Source: a virus
Reading direction: 5' to 3' (one strand)
DNA length: 58,951 nucleotides
IMG/VR virus record: IMGVR_UViG_3300031227_000044
Coordinates: 1 to 58,951 of that record
Part shown: positions 47,858 through 56,119 of the stretch, one piece after another
Position numbering within the stretch: the first letter of the stretch is position 1
How the letters are laid out: every line of letters begins with the position of its first letter
The notes under the pieces: model-generated
The model's input: the letters and a program-made list of their open reading frames with translations, nothing else
Databases searched by the model: none
Told to the model about the DNA's origin: nothing
Translations under genes and position numbers: made by a program

Positions 47858-48066
47858 AGGAGCAAGGCGACGGTTGGATGATTCGGAGCCCCTTTGTGGG
47901 GGACATGGAGCACACATACAAAGATCACAGGAGTATTTGCATCGAACTTTTCGTGGTGAACTGGCCAAAATTCAAAAATGTTCCGACTGATCTAGCGTGG
48001 TGTCGCCTTAAATACCAAGGCTTCAAATGCGTCAAGGCTCACGTCGGGCCGGGATGGAGGGGATGA
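47854..48066 (+). CDS. Small protein of unknown function
   Basis: The 70-residue protein has a FVGDMEHTYKDHRSICIELFVVNW strand region and a basic C-terminus (CRLKYQGFKCVKAHVGPGWRG). It is coupled to RusA by ATGA. No family is recognised. Confidence 0.55.
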   Translation: MKEQGDGWMIRSPFVGDMEHTYKDHRSICIELFVVNWPKFKNVPTDLAWCRLKYQGFKCVKAHVGPGWRG

Positions 48067-48944
48067 TGAATCCATCAAAAATCTGTTGGGTAGCCAAAGC
48101 CCCCGGTGGTCCAGGGTTCACCTGGAATCCCGTTACGGGTTGCAACCACGGTTGCCCGTTCTGCTATGCCCGGGCCTTTGCAATGCGCAAAATGGGTAGG
48201 TATAAACAGACCGGGTTCAACCCCACGTTCCACTCGGACCGCTTGGGTGAGCCGGCCAAGGTGAAAAGGCCGAGCTTCGTTTTCCTGGGGTCCATGGCCG
48301 GATTATTTGAAGCGGAAAACGTTCTATGGAAGTGGTATGATCACGAAAGCAATTATCGGCATTTTCATTATCAGGGAAAGCCGATCCTCACTCAGCATGA
48401 AATATATAAAGACATCCTCGACGCCATCGAGGCCGCCCCGCAGCACACGTTTGTTGTCCTGACAAAAGGCCCAGCGACCGCGAAGCGGATTATCAAGGAC
48501 GTCGGCCGGCCGCTGCCCCCGAACTTTATTCTTGGGGTGTCGGTCGAGGATCAGGCGACAGCAGATGAACGGATACCCGCCCTGCTGTCCATCCCGGGAC
48601 TTGCAAAAAGAGTTGTCAGTTACGAGCCTGCATTGGGGCCGGTGGACTTTGAATCCATTGCAGACCCCGTAAAAAAATATCGGTCTGCTTTTTCCTTTGC
48701 CGATCCATCCGGCATGGGAAACGGCCCATCCGTACCAAGAGACGCTATGCCAGGTATCGACTGGTTAATCATCGGCCCACAATCCGGCCGTGGTGCTGTG
48801 CCGACCAATCCCCAGTGGGTAGGGGATGCCGTGACACAAGCAAGGTGGAACGGGGTGCCCGTATGGGTCAAGGACGCGATGCCACCGCGCAAAACAGGAA
48901 TGTGGCCGCAAGAGCATCTGTGGAAAGGAGCCAACCGTGGATAA
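48066..48944 (+). CDS. DUF5131 (phage Gp37/Gp68) radical-SAM-like protein
   Basis: The 292-residue protein has TWNPVTGCNHGCPFCYARAFA near the start, a C-x3-C-x2-C cluster as in radical SAM enzymes that hold a 4Fe-4S centre. YEPALGPVDF and WLIIGPQSGRGAVPTNP, typical of DUF5131, follow. The family occurs in many phages; its substrate is not known to me. It may modify a nucleotide or protein. A GGAGGGG ribosome site lies ahead; ATGs at 48063 and 48066 are both possible. Confidence 0.78.
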   Translation: MNPSKICWVAKAPGGPGFTWNPVTGCNHGCPFCYARAFAMRKMGRYKQTGFNPTFHSDRLGEPAKVKRPSFVFLGSMAGLFEAENVLWKWYDHESNYRHFHYQGKPILTQHEIYKDILDAIEAAPQHTFVVLTKGPATAKRIIKDVGRPLPPNFILGVSVEDQATADERIPALLSIPGLAKRVVSYEPALGPVDFESIADPVKKYRSAFSFADPSGMGNGPSVPRDAMPGIDWLIIGPQSGRGAVPTNPQWVGDAVTQARWNGVPVWVKDAMPPRKTGMWPQEHLWKGANRG

Positions 48945-49194
48945 AAAAGCCGACCAACCTGTTGACGCCACCGGAAAGGTCCCGTGCCCGCTTTGCAATG
49001 CCCCGATGGATGCAAACACAACATTCCGGGTTAGACTTCCTGCGATCAACGCCGCTGGCCCGGAATTGTTGGAAGCTTGCAAGACCGCGCGGGATTGGCA
49101 CAGCGTGGATGGCGACCACATAAGAGGCCCGGTACGGCAACAGCTTATTGACGCGATCAACGCCGCCGAACCTAAGCCGACCGATGAAACCTGA
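48937..49194 (+). CDS. Small protein with CPLC motif (GTG start)
   Basis: The 85-residue protein starts at GTG with AGGAG seven bases upstream. It has VPCPLCNAPMDANTTF, half a zinc ribbon, then helices (GPELLEACKTARDW and RQQLIDAINAAEP). The second half recalls phage proteins with the motif LLEA-x2-[AT], commonly found in host-interaction genes. It overlaps DUF5131 by eight bases. Confidence 0.55.
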   Translation: MDKKADQPVDATGKVPCPLCNAPMDANTTFRVRLPAINAAGPELLEACKTARDWHSVDGDHIRGPVRQQLIDAINAAEPKPTDET

Positions 49195-49846
49195 AAAGCA
49201 AACCGGGATCATGTTCAAACCCGAAAACATCGGCAAGCTTCCGTGGAAGGGCGGCGACGGTAGCAAGACGCAGACGCGGCGGATTATCAAGACGAAGCCG
49301 TATGGAAACTTTGTTGATATAAAAACCGATCTTGGGTACCCGGCAAGCAAGGGCAAGCTGTGGGCGGGCTTTGGCAACCCCCTCGACCCATCATATATCA
49401 AGAGCCCATACGGCGAACCTGGCGATCTTCTGTACCTCAAGGAAAAACTATGGGACAGCAGGCGCGGAGTGGCCACCTATGCTTCGGACGGCTTGCCCGT
49501 CATGGTCAACGGAGAATCGCTTGACTGGCGTTGGAGCCGAAACACCCTATCCCCCATGTTCATGCCGAAAAAAGCCGCCCGTATTTGGTTTGAAATCGTA
49601 TCCGTTCGGGTCGAAAGAATCCAGGACATAACAGAGGAAGATGCGCGGGCGGAAGGTATGGAGCCGCTACCATCGCACGGTGCCTGGTGCGATCCTGCAA
49701 AAGGACGCGAGGGCCATTGGAGCTACCGCAGGGCGCTGTCCGCTAAATGGAACGAGATCAACGGCAAGCGCGGTTACGCCTGGGATGATAACCCGTGGGT
49801 GTGGGTGCTGACATTTAAACAGGCCGAAAGGCCGGGGAGTGAATGA
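49184..49846 (+). CDS. ASCH-domain phage protein
   Basis: The 220-residue protein has the ASCH layout: KTQTRRIIKTKPYG, a GEPGDLLYLKEKLW strand, WRWSRNTLSPMFMPKKAARIWFEIVSVRVERIQDITEEDARAEG, and WDDNPWVWVLTF at the end. ASCH domains (PUA-related) bind RNA or modified bases. This long phage form is common beside DUF5131. The start at 49184 is a compromise; MFKPENIG at 49211 is an alternative. It overlaps the previous gene by 11 bases. Confidence 0.78.
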   Translation: MKPEKQTGIMFKPENIGKLPWKGGDGSKTQTRRIIKTKPYGNFVDIKTDLGYPASKGKLWAGFGNPLDPSYIKSPYGEPGDLLYLKEKLWDSRRGVATYASDGLPVMVNGESLDWRWSRNTLSPMFMPKKAARIWFEIVSVRVERIQDITEEDARAEGMEPLPSHGAWCDPAKGREGHWSYRRALSAKWNEINGKRGYAWDDNPWVWVLTFKQAERPGSE

Positions 49847-49847
49847 T

Positions 49848-50111
49848 ATGAGCATACCAGCATACGGTTACTGGCCGGACGACGTGAGGCAGGAAGCTGT
49901 CAATGCGGGAGAAGAAACCCATTGGAGGGATAGGTTTGCCAAAGAATGCAGTGGCTTTATCAACATGACGTTCTGGCCCATGAAGGGTCATGATGTTATT
50001 ACGGAAGAAGCGGCCAGGACAGTGGTTGAGATGGTATGCAAAATCAAGAGAGAAAATAGAGAACTAGCCACAACACAAAACACCGACGCCGAACCGGAGG
50101 ACACCCCATGA
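49848..50111 (+). CDS. Small protein of unknown function
   Basis: The 87-residue protein has an aromatic start (MSIPAYGYWPDDVRQEAV) and a helical end (ARTVVEMVCKIKRENRELA). GGGGAGTG provides a ribosome site at about eight bases. It overlaps the next gene by ATGA. No family is recognised. Confidence 0.55.
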   Translation: MSIPAYGYWPDDVRQEAVNAGEETHWRDRFAKECSGFINMTFWPMKGHDVITEEAARTVVEMVCKIKRENRELATTQNTDAEPEDTP

Positions 50112-50512
50112 GCGACCCAATGACACCCGAACGACTTGAGGCGATCAGGGATCGGTGCGAAAAAGCACAAAAGGGCTTTCACGTTGTTCGTACATCTATG
50201 TTGAACGAATTATTGTTAGTGTCCGAACAGCGGTCAATCCAAATGCCGAAAAACGACGCCATCTTTTTTGCCAACGCCTGGACCGACATCCCCCTACTCC
50301 TTGCCGAGGTGGCCCGGCTCAAGGCTTTTGCCAAAAGCGAATACTTCCTGGGAGCTAATGAAGGCGCGGTACGGCAATCTGATCATGACAAAATTGACTT
50401 TAAAAAATACCAGGCCAAAATCGACCGGCTCACGGTCGAAAACCAGGCGCTCAAGGATGCGATTGCAGCGCTCAAGGTTGTCAACTTAAAAGACGATGGG
50501 GGGTTGTCATGA
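50108..50512 (+). CDS. Phage Ea22-type helical protein
   Basis: The 134-residue protein opens MSDPMTPERLEAIRDRCEKA and has DAIFFANAWTDIPLLLAEVARL, the motif shared by many phage accessory proteins of the Ea22/host-interaction type. It ends in a coiled coil (YQAKIDRLTVENQALKDAIAAL). The opening is echoed in the next gene (MSDPIRLS). It is coupled by ATGA on both sides. The function is unknown. Confidence 0.58.
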   Translation: MSDPMTPERLEAIRDRCEKAQKGFHVVRTSMLNELLLVSEQRSIQMPKNDAIFFANAWTDIPLLLAEVARLKAFAKSEYFLGANEGAVRQSDHDKIDFKKYQAKIDRLTVENQALKDAIAALKVVNLKDDGGLS

Positions 50513-50901
50513 GCGACCCAATTAGACTTTCCACTGAGGTCTGGGAGAGTATTTTTGCCAAGTGGAGAAGAGATCTGCTTTGCCATCCTGGGAAAATAGT
50601 CATTTCGCCAGAGGGGCTTGATCGGCTGTATGAACACAACGCCGCGCTCCTATCCGAAGTGGACCGGCTCACGAAAGAATCGGAAAAGCTAAAGGATGCC
50701 AACAAAAAGCAGCCTCAAATTTGCGCCTTTTGCGGGGAAGAGGATGCCACTCTCCATTGCGAGCATTGCGATAAGCACTTTTGCTCACAATGCGATACCA
50801 CACCCCAGCCGTGGACGGACGTTGACCTGTGCCCGGAATGCTGCAAAGCGGAACTGGCCGGCCGAAAGAAAATGGCAACACAAAATACCCCCAAGCCATG
50901 A
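50509..50901 (+). CDS. B-box/RING-like zinc protein
   Basis: The 130-residue protein has a helical first half (LYEHNAALLSEVDRLTKESEKLK), then a dense cluster: CAFCGEEDATLHCEHCDKHF, followed by CSQC, LCPECC. The order CxxC, CxxC, CxxC, CxxC with HF resembles a B-box zinc finger. In eukaryotes such domains mediate protein contacts; in phages a host-target adaptor role is only a guess. It is coupled by ATGA. Confidence 0.62.
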   Translation: MSDPIRLSTEVWESIFAKWRRDLLCHPGKIVISPEGLDRLYEHNAALLSEVDRLTKESEKLKDANKKQPQICAFCGEEDATLHCEHCDKHFCSQCDTTPQPWTDVDLCPECCKAELAGRKKMATQNTPKP

Positions 50902-51125
50902 GCCACCCCGTAAGCCACGGAAGGCCTTGGCCCATGCAGAGACATGCCAAGCGCAACATTGTCGCCCTGTTGGCCATCCTCGTGCTCTACGCAGCCTTTC
51001 TGGTGGTGGCTGCTACGTGTGAAATCTCAAGTGACAACGAACTGGGCTACTGGTACGAAGATCAGCATAACTTATCGGCATGGGCCGTTTACCAACAGAA
51101 GGAGACGAAAGATGCTCGGAAATGA
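50898..51125 (+). CDS. Small single-pass membrane protein
   Basis: The 75-residue protein has a basic N-terminus (HGRPWPMQRHAKRN), then the hydrophobic segment IVALLAILVLYAAFLVVAATC and an acidic outer tail. This gives an N-in orientation with the tail outside the inner membrane. It starts by ATGA and overlaps the next gene by 14 bases. It could act at the envelope early in infection. Confidence 0.6.
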   Translation: MSHPVSHGRPWPMQRHAKRNIVALLAILVLYAAFLVVAATCEISSDNELGYWYEDQHNLSAWAVYQQKETKDARK

Positions 51126-52083
51126 TCGCTTGGAAAAGATGCTGGAAAATGCGGGGGCCACGCCCAAGCAGGTTGAAACAGTCATGGAGGACTATTCCGC
51201 AGCCTGCGCCCGGATCGACGCCGCCACCCCGATGGTGGACGTGACGGTGGGGAAGATGGTGGTCACGGAAGACAAGATCAAGTTGGACGTGACGTGCCCC
51301 AACACCGACGCCAACTACTCCATGCTCAGGCGGATCACTGGCGCGGCCAGGCTCGTTCGGATCCAGACCGACTTCATTACCGTGGGCGAAGGCAAGAAGA
51401 AGGCCGGGGGCGAAGGCCAACCGGAACTTCCCACCAACAAGGAACCCGAGGTGCCGACCGAGGCCCCACCCGTGGAGCCCAAGGTCGAAGCCTACACGGG
51501 ACCCATTTGCAGCAAGAGGCGTGCGCTCCTGCCCGAGGCCAAGGGAACGGTGGCGGTACGCTACAACGGCCCGGAACTCACGCTTGATACCACCAGCGGC
51601 GTGTTTGTCTTTGCCGACAACAACGAGTTCGCGGTCCAAAAGCTGACCAGTAAGACCTTTGAAGTCCTCCAGTGCGACAAGGACGACAACAACCCGGACT
51701 CTCCCCCGAGAACAGTACGGATCCCCAAGGAGCGTAGAGAGTCCTTCACGGCTATCCCGGACCCCAGTTTGGCCACATACCAAGATCCCACGGCCGAGGA
51801 GCCTGAGCCCCCTGAGCCCGAGACCAAGCCCATCGACAAGAAGCCGTCCCAGAAGGCAAAGATCGACCTCATCTACAACATCGGCCAGGCCAAGATCGAC
51901 TTGCCAGAGGGAACCTTCATGCCCTTCACGAAGTTCCGGGTGGTGGAGATGAACGCCGATGGCCAGATTGTCATCCGGGAGATCCCGGACGTTTCCACAG
52001 GAGAACCGATCACCCAGGGAGATGGCGTCCCGTTCCCGATGAGCACGGAACTGTTCGACGAACTCTTTGCCAACAACGACTGA
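51112..52083 (+). CDS. Unknown protein with Pro/Glu linkers
   Basis: The 323-residue protein has a helical opening (RLEKMLENAGATPKQVETVMEDYSAACARID). Two beta-rich parts (TVAVRYNGPELTLDTTSGVFV and TKFRVVEMNADGQIVIREI) are separated by acidic, Pro-rich linkers. AAGGAG is eight bases ahead of the chosen ATG. It stands directly before the replication initiator; no family is recognised. A role in replication is suggested only by context. Confidence 0.6.
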   Translation: MLGNDRLEKMLENAGATPKQVETVMEDYSAACARIDAATPMVDVTVGKMVVTEDKIKLDVTCPNTDANYSMLRRITGAARLVRIQTDFITVGEGKKKAGGEGQPELPTNKEPEVPTEAPPVEPKVEAYTGPICSKRRALLPEAKGTVAVRYNGPELTLDTTSGVFVFADNNEFAVQKLTSKTFEVLQCDKDDNNPDSPPRTVRIPKERRESFTAIPDPSLATYQDPTAEEPEPPEPETKPIDKKPSQKAKIDLIYNIGQAKIDLPEGTFMPFTKFRVVEMNADGQIVIREIPDVSTGEPITQGDGVPFPMSTELFDELFANND

Positions 52084-52105
52084 CATGCGACAACGGGGTT
52101 GATCG

Positions 52106-52849
52106 ATGCCTAGAAGCGGCATGTTAGTTGATATCGACAAGGCACTGGCGGACAGGCGCCTTCAGCGGGCCGGATCCTCGGCAACGGGGGTCTGGTTCCG
52201 CTGCCTGCTTTTCATGTTCGCCGGGGGCAGGCGTGGATCATGGACCGGATCGGAAAGGGAAATGCTCGACACCCTTTCGGTGGACCGCTCTGAATGGAAC
52301 GACTTCGTACACCAGATACAAGAGTACGGGTTCGGCCAATTCGTCCAGAAGGGCAAGGTCGTGACGATGACGGCGCCCCTGGAGATCATCATGGAGGCAC
52401 CGCCTGGGTCATTGCCAGCCCAAGACGGCCTCTCACTGGGCCTGGAGCCCGGCGAGGACCCAGAGGCAGTCAAGAGACTCAAACCGCCCTACAAGGCCAT
52501 CATGGAGCTTTGGAACAAGCTTTGTGCCAACCCAAGTGTCGGGCTACCCAAGTGCCTTAAGATTTCCGGCACGAGAAGCGATCACGTCAGAGCCCGGTGG
52601 AGAGAAAACCCGGACATCGTGTGGTGGAGGGAACTCTTCACCAAGATATCCCTGAGTTCGTTCCTCACTGGGAAGAAGAAGACCGCGAGGGGATACTTCC
52701 GGGCGTCGTTTGACTTTGCCACAGACCCATCCAAGACCATACGCATCTTAGAAGGAGCGTACGATGACCGACCAGGACAAAACGGAAACGGTGGAGGGAC
52801 GAGATCAATCGAGGACCAGCCAGGTGGAAAGAATTACACCTACGATTGA
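52106..52849 (+). CDS. Phage replisome organiser / initiator protein
   Basis: The 247-residue protein has a winged-helix-type first half (TGVWFRCLLFMFAGG, EREMLDTLSVDRSEWNDFVHQI). Its C-terminal domain has AIMELWNKLCANPS, SDHVRARWREN, SLSSFLTG and the closing ILEGAYDDR pattern seen in phage primosomal initiators. It should bind the origin and recruit the loader encoded next. The two genes overlap by 86 bases, which couples their synthesis. The origin may lie within this gene or in the AT-rich tract at 33.7 kb. Confidence 0.68.
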   Translation: MPRSGMLVDIDKALADRRLQRAGSSATGVWFRCLLFMFAGGRRGSWTGSEREMLDTLSVDRSEWNDFVHQIQEYGFGQFVQKGKVVTMTAPLEIIMEAPPGSLPAQDGLSLGLEPGEDPEAVKRLKPPYKAIMELWNKLCANPSVGLPKCLKISGTRSDHVRARWRENPDIVWWRELFTKISLSSFLTGKKKTARGYFRASFDFATDPSKTIRILEGAYDDRPGQNGNGGGTRSIEDQPGGKNYTYD

Positions 52850-53657
52850 CAACCAGCCCGACACCCCCAAGCCCGCCCCGGCCTTTTGCCCGAAGCACGG
52901 AACCGTCCTGGCCCCTATGTGGACGGGCGTTCTTAACCAGATGCTCCCCAACACCATGAAGCAGTACGGGGAAATGGGTAAGGCCAAGTGGGTGCATGAG
53001 CTTTGCCCAGAATGCGAGAGGGAAAGGAGCGTAAGCGATCTAAAGACCAGGCAGAGGAAGGCGCGGATCGCCCAGACATCCCCGTTCGGAGAGAAGTTCG
53101 ACGACGCCACGTTTGAAAACTACACCTGCAAAACGGATGCGATGAAGAAGGTCAGGAATGAAGTCAGGTCCTGCGTCAGCACGGCCATCAGCGGAGAGCC
53201 ACCAGCCCCGAGAAACGTGCTGTTCCTTTGTGGCAACACCGGGACGGGCAAGACCCACTTGATGGAGTCGGCCTTCAAGCAGATGGCTGAAGCCCAGTGC
53301 CGGGTGCTGGCCTTTGAGCGTACGGCCATCATTCACCAGATGAAGACTCACATGAGCATCAGCCAAGAGAGCGGCATCGCCGGGTACGCAAAGCAAATCT
53401 GCTCCACACCACTTCTTCTGCTGGACGACTTTGAGCCCAGGCATTGGGATGACCAGTCGCAGGCAGATCGTGAGATCATCTTCGAGTTGTTCAACACGAT
53501 CTACAAGATGCGTACCCGCACGATCATCACGTCGAACATCAAGGAGTCTGACTTCAAGAGCAGGATCGGGAAGCCGGCCGCATCACGCTTTACCGAGATG
53601 AGGGAAAAGATCATCATGTCCTGGGGAGACAAACGAGAAGAAAAGAGGTTGATATGA
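52764..53657 (+). CDS. DnaC/IstB-like helicase loader
   Basis: The 297-residue protein has an N-terminal zinc-type region (FCPKHG ... LCPECERE) and a C-terminal AAA+ domain, with GNTGTGKTH (Walker A), LLLLDDFEP (Walker B) and sensor RTIITSNIKESDF. It should load the host DnaB helicase at the phage origin. AAGGAG lies ahead of its ATG inside the initiator gene, so the 86-base overlap is real. No phage helicase is seen, which fits use of the host's. Confidence 0.85.
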   Translation: MTDQDKTETVEGRDQSRTSQVERITPTIDNQPDTPKPAPAFCPKHGTVLAPMWTGVLNQMLPNTMKQYGEMGKAKWVHELCPECERERSVSDLKTRQRKARIAQTSPFGEKFDDATFENYTCKTDAMKKVRNEVRSCVSTAISGEPPAPRNVLFLCGNTGTGKTHLMESAFKQMAEAQCRVLAFERTAIIHQMKTHMSISQESGIAGYAKQICSTPLLLLDDFEPRHWDDQSQADREIIFELFNTIYKMRTRTIITSNIKESDFKSRIGKPAASRFTEMREKIIMSWGDKREEKRLI

Positions 53658-53875
53658 GCGACGACAAACCGAGAACCGGCAAGTGGGCCCACACAGAGTT
53701 CAACGTGATCGAGGATCTACCTGGTGGGGCCATCTTCATCTACAATGACCAGCGATGCTTCAAGGGGTTGACCAAGCGCAAGTGCTTCACGCTGAACGAC
53801 CATGAGGAGGTCGTCATCCCGGCAGGGGAACGGGTCGAAGTGCCGGCGAAGAAGGAGCATGACCATGGACGATGA
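53654..53875 (+). CDS. Small beta-rich protein of unknown function
   Basis: The 73-residue protein has AIFIYNDQRCFKGLTKRKCFTLNDHEEVVIPAGERVEVP, a compact beta fold with two cysteines. It is coupled to the loader by ATGA. No family is recognised. Confidence 0.58.
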   Translation: MSDDKPRTGKWAHTEFNVIEDLPGGAIFIYNDQRCFKGLTKRKCFTLNDHEEVVIPAGERVEVPAKKEHDHGR

Positions 53876-54083
53876 AAGCGCAGGACAGGCAGCGGAAAGG
53901 GGCATCATGGAACACCTGGCCTACGATAAAGAGAAGGGCTACCAGACCAATTGGGACTTCGTGCGGCTGGACGTTGTTAGCTATTTGTGGGAGATGCACG
54001 AATTGTTTATGGGCGATGCGATCAAGGTCTACGGGAAAGCGAAAAGGAAACACGAATCAGTCCTTGATCCAACCACGACTTAG
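53865..54083 (+). CDS. Last rightward gene, small helical protein
   Basis: The 72-residue protein is acidic and helical (GQAAERGIMEHLAYDKEKGY, RLDVVSYLWEMHELFMGDAIKV). GAAGGAG precedes the start within the previous gene. Its 3' end overlaps the convergent leftward epimerase gene by 27 bases, so the two transcription units meet tail to tail without a visible terminator. Confidence 0.58.
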   Translation: MDDESAGQAAERGIMEHLAYDKEKGYQTNWDFVRLDVVSYLWEMHELFMGDAIKVYGKAKRKHESVLDPTTT

Positions 54084-54962
54084 GTAGTCTGCAATCGTCT
54101 TGGTCAGTCCACTACGAAGGTCAGTCTTGGGCGTCCAGTCCAGTTCTTCCTCTGCCGTCACGAAGTCCATGCACGACAGCGGGTTTCCGCCCGACTCAGA
54201 AGAGTAATGCAGAACCTCGATTTTGTCCGTGACCAATTCTTCGATCATCGACCACAACTTGTTGACGGACGTGGCAATGCTGGTCGAGACATTCACGGTT
54301 TTCCCGTCCCCTACTTTCCCGGCCATCCGGAACGCCAACACAACGTCATCCACGTATACGAAGTCCCGCTGCTGTTCGCCCGATCCCTTGATGGCCGCAG
54401 CCCGTCCCTCCAGTGCAGCCTTCAGGAAAGACCCCACCACGGCCTTAGGCTTCCACTGGTGCCCATATACGTTGCTGAGCCGTATGATCGTAGCCCGAAG
54501 GCCCTTCTGCTCATACAGGCGAATGTACTCCTCACTCGCGGACTTCGTGATGCCATAGGCGCTTCTCCACGGCGCCTCTTGAGGACTCCACCGGTCTTGC
54601 GGAAGACTGTACATGGCCCCGGTGCCGGCGAAGACCAGCTTGGCTCCACAGGCCAGGCAGGAACCAGCCGTCGCCACGGTCGCCTCGATGTTCGACTGGA
54701 TCCCCTTCCGCAGGATATCGAGGTCAAGCGAAGAGGCTATCCCGGATTCAGCGGCCAAATGAAAAACCACATCCGGGTTGAACTCCCGAATTGCTCTCTG
54801 GGCCTCCGGGGTTTCCAGTCTCGCTTGAATATGGTTGGACCACGGCCTTGGAAAAGGAAGGGGCAGGAGGTCCACCGTGAGAACATGGTGGGCTTCTTGT
54901 TCCAGGCTTGCGGCCAGGTGTCCCCCGATGAACCCTGCCGCCCCTGTTACCACGGCCTTCAT
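54057..54962 (-). CDS. NAD-dependent sugar epimerase/dehydratase (extended SDR)
   Basis: The 301-residue protein has the Rossmann motif GAAGFIGGHLA, DVVFHLAAESG in the second strand region and the catalytic pair in YGITKSASEEY. It would convert a nucleotide sugar, perhaps like UDP-glucose 4-epimerase; the substrate cannot be told. The start with ATGA overlap to the next leftward gene was chosen over a GTG upstream. It is the last gene of the glycan cluster. Confidence 0.8.
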   Translation of the reverse strand: MKAVVTGAAGFIGGHLAASLEQEAHHVLTVDLLPLPFPRPWSNHIQARLETPEAQRAIREFNPDVVFHLAAESGIASSLDLDILRKGIQSNIEATVATAGSCLACGAKLVFAGTGAMYSLPQDRWSPQEAPWRSAYGITKSASEEYIRLYEQKGLRATIIRLSNVYGHQWKPKAVVGSFLKAALEGRAAAIKGSGEQQRDFVYVDDVVLAFRMAGKVGDGKTVNVSTSIATSVNKLWSMIEELVTDKIEVLHYSSESGGNPLSCMDFVTAEEELDWTPKTDLRSGLTKTIADYLSRGWIKD

Positions 54963-56119
54963 AGACGCCACTGCACTTTGGGCAGGATGGAATCCTGGCA
55001 GTCACGAATCCGATCCGCATGAGGAGCCAGGTCGGACAACATGGCCAGCAATTCAGCCTTCATGTCATGGGTGGGTACATAGCCCAGGTCGAGGAGCTTT
55101 TGATGGTCAGGCTCGTAGAAATGTTCTTCTGCTTCTTTCCTTGGGTTCTGGACGGCCTGGATCGCAATCTCCCTCTCGAACACTTCCTGGCCGGCTTCCG
55201 CAACGGCTTCCGCCAACTCGGTGATGCCGTAGATGTCCTCAAACTGGTTGACGACCCGGTATTCACCTTCCGCAGGGGGCTTCTCCAGCAGCAGCGTCAT
55301 GCACTGGATGGAGTCCCGCAGAGTCAGAAACCCCCGAATCTGGCGACCCTTGCCGTAAGGGGTCAGGGGCAGCCCGATGGTAGCTTGAGCACAGAAGCGA
55401 TTGATGACCGTCCCGAACGCTTCGTCGAAGTCGAACCGGGTACATAGTCCGGGATCCAACATGGTCTCGTCCGTCTTGGTTCCGTAGACCGGGCCCTGCA
55501 TGATGTCGGTGGACCGGAAGCCCCACGCTTTGCACACGAGAGCGATGTTGGTTGAGTCGTGAACTTTGGTGGCATGGTAGAAGCTGCCCGCAGCTTTGGG
55601 GAACGGGACGGTGGCGGTGTGGCCCTTGTAGCTCATCTCGCAGAACCCTTCAGCAATGGGCATCCCGGGCGTTCCATATTCGCCCATCGTTCCCAGCTTC
55701 AGCAGGTGGGTTTTCGGGCAAGCCTTTTGCATGGCCCAGAGCAACGACAGGGTGCCGTTGATGTTGTTGTCGTGGGTGAAGCGGGCGTGTTCGAAATCAA
55801 TCATGGAGTACGGAGCCGATGGCATCTCGCCCAGGTGAACGATTGCGTCCGGTTGGAAGATTTCCAGCAAGTTAACCACCACGGCATGATTCCGAACGTC
55901 AATTTCCTGGTAGTCAATAGATTTTCCGGTCTTGTCTTGAAAGATTCCCAGACGCTCCCTCATGGGAAGAATGGGCAACGCCGAGACACTTCCCATCTCC
56001 GCTACCATGTCCCGGCGACTCCCGTTGTCGATGCCAAAAACATCATGACCGCGCTGCGCCAGGTGCATTGCCAGGGGCCAACCAAGATAGCCGTCCATTC
56101 CGATGATGAAAATCTTCAT
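54959..56119 (-). CDS. UDP-sulfoquinovose synthase (SQD1)-like enzyme
   Basis: The 386-residue protein has the long family signature of SQD1: IIGMDGYLGWPLAMHLA, VHLGEMPSAPYSMIDFE, KLGTMGEYGTPGMPIAEG, SFYHATKVHDSTNIALVCKAWG and PYGKGRQIRGFLTLRDS. SQD1 makes UDP-sulfoquinovose from UDP-glucose and sulfite. The catalytic Thr in LGTMGEYGTP and the Tyr-Lys in YHATK are retained. It is unexpected in a phage and may make a sulfonated sugar for a glycan. Coupling by ATGA joins it to neighbours. The family is near certain; the product is inferred. Confidence 0.85.
   Translation of the reverse strand: MKIFIIGMDGYLGWPLAMHLAQRGHDVFGIDNGSRRDMVAEMGSVSALPILPMRERLGIFQDKTGKSIDYQEIDVRNHAVVVNLLEIFQPDAIVHLGEMPSAPYSMIDFEHARFTHDNNINGTLSLLWAMQKACPKTHLLKLGTMGEYGTPGMPIAEGFCEMSYKGHTATVPFPKAAGSFYHATKVHDSTNIALVCKAWGFRSTDIMQGPVYGTKTDETMLDPGLCTRFDFDEAFGTVINRFCAQATIGLPLTPYGKGRQIRGFLTLRDSIQCMTLLLEKPPAEGEYRVVNQFEDIYGITELAEAVAEAGQEVFEREIAIQAVQNPRKEAEEHFYEPDHQKLLDLGYVPTHDMKAELLAMLSDLAPHADRIRDCQDSILPKVQWRL

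Noticed and set aside
52846-52875. TTGACAACCAGC similar to the 28.9 kb promoter
   Set aside because: There is no -10 match at 16-18 bases and it lies inside coding sequence.
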